DNA from: DAOUAJ01 sp034433615
GTDB lineage: Bacteria; Chloroflexota; Anaerolineae; DUEN01
Direction of reading: 5' to 3'
Assembly (NCBI GenBank): GCA_034433615.1
Contig: DAOUAJ010000382.1
Coordinates: 1 to 14,292 of the forward strand
Length of the DNA: 14,292 bases
Each line of letters begins with the position of its first letter. Position 1 is the stretch's first letter. Below the pieces are notes generated by a model that searched no databases, was not told the DNA's origin, and was given only the letters and a program-made list of their open reading frames with translations. Below, in pieces: positions 7,542-13,012 of the stretch. The translations under genes and the position numbers were made by a program.

Positions 7542-7618
7542 TGGTCGGGGCGGGCGGATTTGAACCGCCGGCCACTTGAACCCCATTCAAGTGCGCTACC
7601 TGGCTGCGCTACGCCCCG
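7542..7618 (-). tRNA. tRNA-Pro, anticodon GGG
   Basis: A full cloverleaf of 77 nt with encoded CCA. Acceptor arms are CGGGGCG/CGCCCCG with discriminator A. The D arm is GCGC/GCGC. The anticodon stem CTTGA/TCAAG encloses loop ATGGGGT (anticodon GGG, reading CCC/CCU). The T arm GGCGG/CCGCC carries the TTCAAAT loop. It has its own promoter (7630-7658) and a terminator (7423-7456). Confidence 0.97.
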
Positions 7619-7629
7619 AAAGCAAAAAC

Positions 7630-7658
7630 ATTATATCAGAAGGCTCAGAAAAAGGCAA
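7630..7658 (-). promoter_or_regulatory. Promoter of tRNA-Pro
   Basis: On the minus strand: -35 TTGCCT (7658-7653), 17-bp spacer, perfect -10 TATAAT (7635-7630). The -10 ends 12 bp before the mature tRNA 5' end at 7618, placing the start of transcription just upstream of it. Confidence 0.7.
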
Positions 7659-7769
7659 ATGACCCGGACGAAAGACGTCGTACAGCCTGCCCTCGCCAGA
7701 GGGGCCAGGGGACGGGCAATTACCGCAGATGCTGAAGTATCGAAAAGCTCTGGTAGCCACTATAGGTTA

Positions 7770-7798
7770 TTGACAAAATGGTTCTTTGGGGTTATACT
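7770..7798 (+). promoter_or_regulatory. Strong consensus promoter P1
   Basis: Perfect -35 TTGACA (7770-7775), 17-bp spacer, -10 TATACT (7793-7798, 5/6). The predicted start near 7805 falls at the edge of the GAAC-N4-GTTC palindrome. It reads towards the 84-aa gene at 7965. The 346-bp stretch 7619-7964 has no gene I can support; it holds the tRNA promoter, this promoter, the palindrome, promoter P2 and the tandem 20-bp repeat. Confidence 0.75.
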
Positions 7799-7805
7799 GA
7801 GTATA

Positions 7806-7823
7806 ATAGAACGGGTGTTCTAT
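7806..7823. promoter_or_regulatory. LexA-box-like operator palindrome
   Basis: ATAGAACGGGTGTTCTAT is a perfect 7-bp inverted repeat with a 4-bp centre. Its core GAAC-N4-GTTC matches the SOS (Cheo) box bound by LexA in Gram-positive bacteria. It overlaps the predicted transcription start of P1, where a bound repressor would block transcription. Binding by LexA in this organism is an inference. Confidence 0.55.
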
Positions 7824-7854
7824 GCCAGCGCAGGGGAAGTCACCCATTGCGTCT

Positions 7855-7883
7855 TTGACCAACAAGGCCGTCTGTGCTAGAAT
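7855..7883 (+). promoter_or_regulatory. Promoter P2 of the 84-aa gene
   Basis: -35 TTGACC (7855-7860, 5/6), 17-bp spacer, -10 TAGAAT (7878-7883, 5/6). The predicted start near 7890 gives a leader of about 75 nt that contains the tandem 20-bp repeat. Confidence 0.65.
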
Positions 7884-7902
7884 CGTCCCAATTTGATCCC
7901 AT

Positions 7903-7942
7903 GGCCCATGCGGGCCACAAGCGGCCCATGCGGGCCACAAGG
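7903..7942. repeat. Two tandem 20-bp repeats with hairpins in the 5' leader
   Basis: GGCCCATGCGGGCCACAAGC (7903-7922) is followed directly by a copy differing only in the last base (7923-7942). Each unit contains the palindrome GGCCC-ATGC-GGGCC. They lie between promoter P2 and the Shine-Dalgarno of the 84-aa gene, so two identical hairpins would form in its leader RNA. Confidence 0.85.
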
Positions 7943-7964
7943 TTAGAGGAGGAGAAGAGAAACT

Positions 7965-8219
7965 ATGGCCTATCGCAATAACACCGGTCTCGATATTTGG
8001 TTCAAGGATGAGATTTTGCAGACATTACGGGCAGTGGACTCAGCAAATATGGACATTGCTGGCGAGATTGATTCGCTGGAAATGCGCTTCTACCGACGCG
8101 GTTTTGAAGCAGCTATCCGCTCCGTGGCCGAGGCATTTGGCCTGGACTATCACCCTCCAGTCTCCAGGCGCCACGGCTCTCCTCCTCCTGTTGACGTGAC
8201 TTCACGCCTTATCCATTAA
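7965..8219 (+). CDS. Small hypothetical protein (84 aa)
   Basis: I do not recognise this protein. ATG 7965 is preceded by a strong AGGAGG (7947-7952, 12 nt away) and GGAGAAGAG, and by two good promoters, so it is very likely a real gene. Residues about 1-60 look like a small helical domain (GLDIWFKDEILQTLRAV, then SLEMRFYRRGFEAAIRSVAEAFGL). The tail is Pro/Arg-rich with HPPVSRRHGSPPP. There is no signal peptide, membrane segment or Cys/His metal motif. A small acidic-to-basic layout like this could be a partner or regulatory protein, but no function can be assigned. If transcription from P1 is controlled by the LexA-like palindrome, the gene may respond to DNA damage (speculative). It converges with the SPFH gene on the other strand, 79 bp away. 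Confidence 0.75.
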   Translation: MAYRNNTGLDIWFKDEILQTLRAVDSANMDIAGEIDSLEMRFYRRGFEAAIRSVAEAFGLDYHPPVSRRHGSPPPVDVTSRLIH

Positions 8220-8253
8220 GTAGATGGCAGAAAGTTCCTTGCAGAAAGCCTGA

Positions 8254-8309
8254 CGACTGGAAGTCGCGGGCAACGACTGCAAAGCTCACCTTCGTGGGCT
8301 AGGTTTCAG
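8254..8309 (+). repeat. Dispersed hairpin repeat, copy 2 (convergent spacer, overlaps SPFH 3' end)
   Basis: Starts with CGACTGGAAGTCGCGG (8254-8269), identical to copy 1 (3208-3193, minus). It continues to a hairpin with arms AGCTCAC and GTGGGCT around CTTC (8283-8300). The stem sequence differs from copy 1 but pairing is kept. The hairpin covers part of the SPFH stop codon (8299-8301), and the repeat runs into the last codons of that gene. Confidence 0.75.
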
Positions 8310-9792
8310 TCGCCTTAGTTTCTGGCGGCTCTCGGTGCTCGGACTGGACCATTGGGGGCTGGCCAATAAAGACCTGGGCGTGGGGATTTTCCATCAATTT
8401 TTCCATAGCGCTAATGTAGCGCATCCCTGCTGCGGTGTCTTCCGCGCAATGGGTCATGATCCAGCCTAGCACACGCTCGACACGTTGAGCCACGTCAGGC
8501 GGCAACTTGCGCCAGGCTTCCTCCAGGCTGTTAATGTATTCTGAGATCGCCTTCTGTCGGGCTGCCAACCGGACCTCTTCAAAGGTGCGTACTCGCTTGG
8601 CGTCCGCCTCTCCCTGGGAAATACTGAGTTGTTTCTGGCGATCAGCGATCCACACGGCCAAGACCCGATCTGCGACCTCTTCCGGCAGTGTCATCGTATT
8701 CACTGCCATCCCTATGATCTCCACACCCCATCCGCTTGTCAGCCGACGGCACTCTTCAGTCGCTTCACTTCCAATCAATTCCAGGATCGCGGCAGACGTT
8801 TCCTCAGTGATCGGGAATAGGCCCTCTAGTGTATGACGTCCGATCACACGCCGCAATGCGATCTCGGCAACACTGGTCACAGCCCGTGGCCACTCATTTG
8901 GAGCCAGCGTCACCTTTAGCATTTGTACGATGTCTTCACGGCGTGCGGGGCAGAGGCTATCTTTGATGACCCCGCTCATCTCGTCATCTCCTTCCTCACC
9001 GTCAGCCAGATCGGCTTGTGGAAACCGGTAGCCTACTGTGGCAGAGACATGAAGAAGAGAGACACCATCTGCCGTGAGTACGTCGCCTGGTTCCACTGGC
9101 AAGAACCGTGGGTTCAGCGGTACCACTCCGCGTACACGCTCAAACGGCTTCAGAGTCACGGTGCCTGGACCAACGATCCGTGTGATCTTACCACCGCGTT
9201 CGAGCACTACTGCCTGGCAAGGGCGTACCACCAGGATGCCAGGGCCTCCTAACAAGCGCAGGATGCCAGCCTTCTTCTCATCCTTGATCTCACCATCCTC
9301 CACGATGAGAAAAGGCCCTTGCAAGCCAGCGATCAAGGTTAGCAGTTGCCGCACAACTGCACTGCGACCTAAGTCGCGCAGCGGATGGGCAGCCAGTATC
9401 AGCTCACTGCTAAGGAAAGCCAGAACAAGAAGAAAGGTAACGAGCAGACTCATAGGGGTCAGGTAGCTCACTAACAGCAGGATGAAGGCCAGGGCTGCTT
9501 CCTGAATCGCCATCTCGCTGAATGGTTTGCCCAAGGAGAGGGGAATCAATGTGAGGGCTAGCCCGGTACCCGGAAATAGGATCAGCAATCCCAGGAAGGT
9601 AAATCGTCGGAAGTTCTGAGGTACGAGCAACAGGAAGCCGCTGCCCATTAATATGCTGATTATCACCAGATGGAGGAAAGCACCCGGGATGGGCACGAAA
9701 ATGGTTGCCATGCCCAACGCAATCAACACGATACCCAGAGCCAGACGAACTCCAGAGCGCTGAGGGGGCCTCACTGATAATAACGTTTCCAT
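8299..9792 (-). CDS. Membrane protein with N-terminal helix bundle and SPFH/band-7 domain
   Basis: A 497-aa protein. Residues 1-140 contain about five hydrophobic helices (roughly 15-35, 37-59, 65-85, 97-115, 115-135). Residues about 160-410 resemble an SPFH/band-7 domain: GPGILVVRPCQAVVLERGGKITRIVGPGTVTL, then PVEPGDVLTADGVSL, then a segment with EIALRRVIGRHTLEGLF and GVEIIGMAVNTMTLPEEV, and a helical part with QGEADAKRVRTFEEVR. SPFH proteins scaffold membrane microdomains and regulate membrane proteases. ATG 9792 is certain enough: AGGAGG (9800-9805) lies 7 nt upstream. A GTG at 9816 would put that site inside the gene. The AT-rich stretch 9877-9905 probably holds the promoter, but the hexamers are poor. 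The multi-helix N-terminus is unusual for the family, and no NfeD-type partner is adjacent. Confidence 0.75.
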   Translation of the reverse strand: METLLSVRPPQRSGVRLALGIVLIALGMATIFVPIPGAFLHLVIISILMGSGFLLLVPQNFRRFTFLGLLILFPGTGLALTLIPLSLGKPFSEMAIQEAALAFILLLVSYLTPMSLLVTFLLVLAFLSSELILAAHPLRDLGRSAVVRQLLTLIAGLQGPFLIVEDGEIKDEKKAGILRLLGGPGILVVRPCQAVVLERGGKITRIVGPGTVTLKPFERVRGVVPLNPRFLPVEPGDVLTADGVSLLHVSATVGYRFPQADLADGEEGDDEMSGVIKDSLCPARREDIVQMLKVTLAPNEWPRAVTSVAEIALRRVIGRHTLEGLFPITEETSAAILELIGSEATEECRRLTSGWGVEIIGMAVNTMTLPEEVADRVLAVWIADRQKQLSISQGEADAKRVRTFEEVRLAARQKAISEYINSLEEAWRKLPPDVAQRVERVLGWIMTHCAEDTAAGMRYISAMEKLMENPHAQVFIGQPPMVQSEHREPPETKATET

Positions 9793-9913
9793 CACTTCAC
9801 CTCCTGCAGAAGACACGAAGACCAGCTTCTAATGCGCACCCCACCTTTACGTCGCTCATCCGACATGCTAGCTTGCACAACTATATCATATTTTCTTTAT
9901 CTGGGAAAGTCTT

Positions 9914-9945
9914 TACCAGATTTTATCGAGAACGATCTTCTGGTA
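9914..9945. repeat. Hairpin at the truncated end of the GT4 gene
   Basis: On the minus strand TACCAGA pairs with TCTGGTA, with an inner ATCG-TTCT-CGAT stem. The hairpin encodes the last residues (LPEDRSR) and stop codon of the truncated GT4 frame. No T run follows, so it is a weak terminator candidate. It may be the scar or end of a small element that cut the gene. Confidence 0.6.
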
Positions 9946-10864
9946 GAAAAGAGGCCCCCATCGCCTCCAATGCGGGGAGGCCGAACCCTTCGTAGGTGGG
10001 GATAAACAGGAAGACCTCGGCCAGCGCGTACAACGCCGGCTTGTCCTCCTCCGCGATCCAGCCGGGGAAGCGCACCCACGCCTCGATCCCGAGCTCACGG
10101 GCGAGGCGGCGAGGGTCCGGCATGAACGGGGTATCCCGAGCAGGCAAGCGGCCGGCGATGACCAGCGGCACATCACGATGTCGCCCCTGCCGCACGAGGA
10201 GGGCATACGCTGCCAGGGTGCGCTGCACGTTCTTGCGCACATCAAAGCCAGCAAAGTAGAGGATGAAACGCTGAGGAAGAGCGTAGCGCGTTCGCACCCG
10301 CTCCAGCTCCTCCACTGTGAGCGGTCGGCTATAGCGCTCGTCGGCTGCCAGGTACACTGTGTGCACCCGTTCCGGCGGGACACTCAGGTGACGGATGAGG
10401 TCCCGGCGCGAGGCCTCGGAATCGGTCAGAATCAGGTGAGCATGGCGGGCAGTGCGTGCCACCAGGGCTGTGTACAGCCGCTGTAAAAGGCCCCCGCGAT
10501 ACTCAGGCAACAGGAGCGGAATCAGGTCGTGCACGGTGACGACGAGGCGACACGGCCGCCACCACGGTGATCCCCAATAGGGCACGTGGGCTACGTCAAT
10601 GTGCAGGCGGCGGCAGGCCAGGGGGAAGGCGATCTGTTCAAACCATACCTTGGCCAGGTCCCCCTGCAGGAGGTCAAAAGGCGTAGCCGCGCACACGATT
10701 TGCCAGCCGGGTATATCAGCCACAGTCGGCACCTGCCGGGGCAATATCAGCCAACGCGCATCATCCGGCGAGACACGGGGTAGCCAGCGCACCAAGCCGT
10801 GCAAGACTTGCCCGCTGCCGGTGCCCGTCTGCCCCCAAAACCAGCCGTTTAACGCAATCCGCAT
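9923..10864 (-). pseudogene. GT4 family glycosyltransferase, C-terminally truncated
   Basis: 313 codons of a GT-B mannosyl/glucosyltransferase-like protein. The N-terminal acceptor domain (1-165) has NGWFWGQTGTGSGQVL and VVTVHDLIP. The C-terminal domain has RFILYFAGFDVRKN (about 199-212), VIAGRL and the donor-binding EX7E motif YEGFGLPALEAM (Glu292, Glu300). Normal relatives continue with a GTPVV segment and about 70 more residues. Here the match stops after EAMGA and is replaced by SFLPEDRSR and a stop. The next 130 bp before the SPFH start carry no remnant in any frame, so the end has been lost by deletion or rearrangement. It may be dead or partly active. ATG 10864 is the natural start (MRIALNG), with a weak GGGA upstream. 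It faces the same way as the epimerase upstream. Confidence 0.8.
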
Positions 10865-10885
10865 GTTGTCCCGAAAATAGCACTC

Positions 10886-10934
10886 AGCGGTCAGCGATCA
10901 GCCGTCAGCGATTAGCGATCAACGATTCGCGATT
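10886..10934. repeat. Heptad array AGCGATC at the 3' end of the epimerase gene
   Basis: Seven 7-bp units: AGCGGTC, AGCGATC, AGCCGTC, AGCGATT, AGCGATC, AACGATT, CGCGATT. The array fills the spacer between the epimerase and the GT4 gene and extends into the epimerase frame, providing its final codons (LIANR) and its stop codon at 10919-10921. Confidence 0.85.
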
Positions 10935-11851
10935 AACTCGCGAAAGAACTCGACCGTGCGCGCGAGTCCTTCTTTCAGGCTGACCGTAACCTCCCATCCT
11001 AACTCCCTCTTGGCCCTGCTGGCATTCAGATAAATCCGGAAGACTTCCCCCTGTTTGGACGGACCATAATGAGCATCGCCGGAGTAGCCGGTAGCCGCCT
11101 TCAGCTCAGCGAAAATGGTATTAATGTCAGTCGGGACGCCCGAGCCGATATTGTAGACCCCTTCTCCTCGATCCAGGGCCAGCACATTGGCACGGGCGAT
11201 GTCACCCACATACACGAAGTCCCGCTGCTGCTCTCCGCTGCCGTTGATCGTGGGCTGCTTGCCCCGTAGCATCAGGCCGGTAAAGATGGCCACGACGCCG
11301 GCCTCACCAAGCGGATCCTGGCGCGGCCCGTAAACGTTGGGGTAACGCAAGCTGACGTAAGACAGTCCGTAATTATGCCGATACAGATACAGGTAATGCT
11401 CGACCGCGTGCTTACTCGCGCCATAGGGATCCAGCGGGTTGATAGGGTGATCTTCAGTGACCGGCAGAAATTCGGGTTCGCCGTACACTGCGCCTCCTGT
11501 CGAGGCGTAGATGAAACGCTGACACCCGTATTTGCGCGCCATTTCCAGCAGGAGAATGGAACCCAGGACGTTCACAGCGCCGTAGGCGATAGGCTCTTCC
11601 ATGGATTGGCGCACGTTAGCCAGCGCCGCTTGATGGCTGATCACTTCCGGACGTTCGGCAGCGAACACTTCTTCCACTTTCTCCTGCTGTCGGATGTCAA
11701 CTTTACAGAACTTTGCCTTCGGGTTCACATTCTCCCACTTGCCTGTGACCAGGTTGTCAATCACAACGACGTCGTGTCCAGCCGCAATGAACGCGTCCAC
11801 AACGTGGGAGCCGATGAACCCCGCGCCGCCTGTCACCAGAATCTTACTCAT
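10919..11851 (-). CDS. galE: NAD-dependent epimerase, UDP-glucose 4-epimerase-like (extended SDR)
   Basis: A 310-aa extended short-chain dehydrogenase. It has the NAD-binding GGAGFIG (residues 8-14), Asp32 ending beta-2, ASTGGAVYGE (about 117-125, with the active-site Thr118) and the catalytic pair Tyr143 and Lys147 (YGASK). The order STGGAVYG, LRYPNVYGPRQDPLGEAGVV and RDFVYVGDIA closely resembles GalE of Thermus. It interconverts UDP-glucose/UDP-galactose or the N-acetyl forms, supplying sugars for the glycosyltransferases nearby; the exact substrate is not decided by sequence. ATG 11851 has AGGAG (11857-11861) 5 nt upstream, so the longer frame to 11905 is rejected. That longer start would also sit at the predicted transcription start. 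The last five codons and stop lie in a heptad array. Confidence 0.85.
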   Translation of the reverse strand: MSKILVTGGAGFIGSHVVDAFIAAGHDVVVIDNLVTGKWENVNPKAKFCKVDIRQQEKVEEVFAAERPEVISHQAALANVRQSMEEPIAYGAVNVLGSILLLEMARKYGCQRFIYASTGGAVYGEPEFLPVTEDHPINPLDPYGASKHAVEHYLYLYRHNYGLSYVSLRYPNVYGPRQDPLGEAGVVAIFTGLMLRGKQPTINGSGEQQRDFVYVGDIARANVLALDRGEGVYNIGSGVPTDINTIFAELKAATGYSGDAHYGPSKQGEVFRIYLNASRAKRELGWEVTVSLKEGLARTVEFFRELIANR

Positions 11852-11910
11852 GGACACTCCTATTCTTTGATGTTTATCCGTGTCATCGGAATCGTCCATC
11901 CTCAAAAGTC

Positions 11911-11939
11911 AAGATACACAAAAGTGCACAAGCTGTCAA
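11911..11939 (-). promoter_or_regulatory. Promoter of the epimerase gene
   Basis: On the minus strand: perfect -35 TTGACA (11939-11934), 17-bp spacer, -10 TATCTT (11916-11911, 4/6). The predicted start near 11904 gives a leader of about 53 nt with AGGAG. Confidence 0.65.
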
Positions 11940-12222
11940 TTGTGGCCCCTCATGCACGTGACCCGCATCTGGCAGCAGAGAGTGGCTCACCCTTCAAAGG
12001 TAGGTTTTTGTGTTGATGCGTTAACACCCAATCAGGTAGGCCCAGGGGGGCCTTCTGTGCAGAGGGGCTGAGGTGCAAGGGAGCTAGGGAGAATCTCTCC
12101 GCTGCTCCTCTGCCCCTCTGCTCCCTAGGGGGTGCCCTCCAAACCTCCCCTCTGGGGCTCCCATCGGGAAAAAACTGCCCCTGTGAGGAGTGGTTCACTC
12201 TTACGCGGTACGCGGTCGCCAC
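11940..12222. other. Gene-free spacer between divergent promoters
   Basis: Between the epimerase promoter and the M50 promoter I see no plausible gene. It contains a small palindrome GTGTT/AACAC (12012-12028 region), the head-to-head octamer arrays (12059-12121) and two copies of TACGCGG in tandem (12202-12215). Frames crossing it are rich in Pro/Arg and look non-coding. Confidence 0.6.
12059..12121. repeat. Head-to-head octamer arrays (GCAGAGGG type)
   Basis: Four octamers run on the plus strand (GCAGAGGG, GCTGAGGT, GCAAGGGA, GCTAGGGA; 12059-12090) and three of the same type on the minus strand (GCAGAGGG, GCAGAGGA, GCAGCGGA; 12121-12098). The outer ends form a perfect 10-bp inverted repeat (12059-12068 and 12112-12121), with a small GGAGA/TCTCC hairpin near the middle. 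The whole could fold as a long hairpin. Confidence 0.8.
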
Positions 12223-12251
12223 TTGGGTGAGCGAGTGAGCTGTGATATAAT
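12223..12251 (+). promoter_or_regulatory. Promoter of the M50-tyrA operon
   Basis: -35 TTGGGT (12223-12228, weak), 17-bp spacer, perfect -10 TATAAT (12246-12251) with an extended TG one base before it. The predicted start near 12258 makes a TTG start at 12255 impossible and supports initiation at 12315. Confidence 0.65.
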
Positions 12252-12314
12252 CCTTTGGCAATCAGACAAGGAAGAACTAAACTCGACGAATATTGTAGAG
12301 TTACGGAGAGGAAC

Positions 12315-12959
12315 GTGTTGACTTCAGGAATATCGTTGCCAATATTGCTAGCCCGGCTGGTGATCCTGGTTATTGCGTTGAGCTTCCACGAATTCGCCCA
12401 TGCCTGGGTTGCTGTCCGCCTGGGCGATCCTACCCCCCGTTGGGAGGGACGCCTGACGCTGAACCCGCGCGCTCATCTGGATGTGTTGGGCTCGCTTATG
12501 TTCGTGATCGCTGGCTTTGGCTGGGCTAAACCGGTACGCTGGAATCCATGGAATATCCATGTGGATCAACGTTGGGGACGACTGTTGGTCGCTGCAGCGG
12601 GTCCGCTGTCTAACCTGCTGCTAGCATTCTTGATGGCGCTGATCGTCCAGGTGACCGGTCTGTCAATGACACCCCGTCGCGAGGGCATGTGGGCTGTCCT
12701 GCCGAATCCAGCGCTATTTGCCCTGCAGTTTATCTCTCTGAATGTCCTGCTCTGCTTCTTCAATCTCCTGCCCATCACGCCGCTGGACGGCTTCGAGGTT
12801 GCGACCGGGCTTTTGCCGCCGAACCTGGCATATTACTTCCGACGACTAGAACCCTATGGCCCCTTCATCTTGTTGGCTCTGATCATCCTGCCGATCAATT
12901 TGTTGGGGCTGATTTTGGGTCCACCAGTGACTGCTACGCTCCGTCTGCTGTTGGGATGA
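12315..12959 (+). CDS. M50-family (site-2 protease type) membrane metalloprotease
   Basis: A 214-aa intramembrane zinc protease. HEFAH (His25, Glu26, His29) lies in the first helix and FNLLPITPLDG gives the third zinc ligand, Asp158. GFGWAKPVRWNP (about 67-78) and AAAGPLSNLLLA (about 93-104) are also typical. There is no PDZ domain, so it belongs to the small PPLDG-type group rather than RseP. Such proteases cut membrane substrates; the target is unknown. The start is GTG 12315 (or the next codon TTG), with GGAGAGG at 12305-12311 upstream. Upstream codons to 12255 precede the predicted transcript start. tyrA follows 53 bp later on the same strand. The link between the two looks like gene order rather than a shared pathway. 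Confidence 0.88.
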   Translation: MLTSGISLPILLARLVILVIALSFHEFAHAWVAVRLGDPTPRWEGRLTLNPRAHLDVLGSLMFVIAGFGWAKPVRWNPWNIHVDQRWGRLLVAAAGPLSNLLLAFLMALIVQVTGLSMTPRREGMWAVLPNPALFALQFISLNVLLCFFNLLPITPLDGFEVATGLLPPNLAYYFRRLEPYGPFILLALIILPINLLGLILGPPVTATLRLLLG

Positions 12960-12967
12960 TCTTTCCA

Positions 12968-12990
12968 GACCCTCCGCGACGAGGAGGGTC
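12968..12990 (+). other. Hairpin between the M50 gene and tyrA
   Basis: Perfect 8-bp stem GACCCTCC/GGAGGGTC with a 7-nt loop, 8 bp after the M50 stop and 22 bp before the tyrA start. No T run follows, so it is more likely an mRNA-processing or stability element, or an attenuating hairpin, than a full terminator. Confidence 0.5.
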
Positions 12991-13012
12991 AATCTATCGT
13001 AAAGAAGGGAAA

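Noticed and set aside
7560..7880. Plus-strand open frame of 106 codons across the tRNA and promoters
   Set aside because: It starts inside the antisense of tRNA-Pro and crosses three regulatory signals, without a ribosome binding site.
7822..7896. 24-codon frame starting in the LexA-like palindrome
   Set aside because: No Shine-Dalgarno precedes the ATG and promoter P2 lies inside it; chance is the simpler explanation.
7903..7942. Tandem 20-bp repeats as a CRISPR array
   Set aside because: The two units are directly adjacent with no spacers and there are no cas genes.
9793..9816. Longer start (GTG 9816) for the SPFH gene
   Set aside because: A perfect AGGAGG lies within this stretch at the right distance from ATG 9792, so it is leader sequence.
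12255..12314. Longer start (TTG 12255) for the M50 gene
   Set aside because: It lies at or before the transcription start predicted from the extended -10 promoter at 12246-12251, and a ribosome binding site precedes 12315.
12689..13012. N-terminal extension of the tyrA frame
   Set aside because: It overlaps the M50 gene in another frame and does not resemble TyrA; the protein family begins at ATG 13013.
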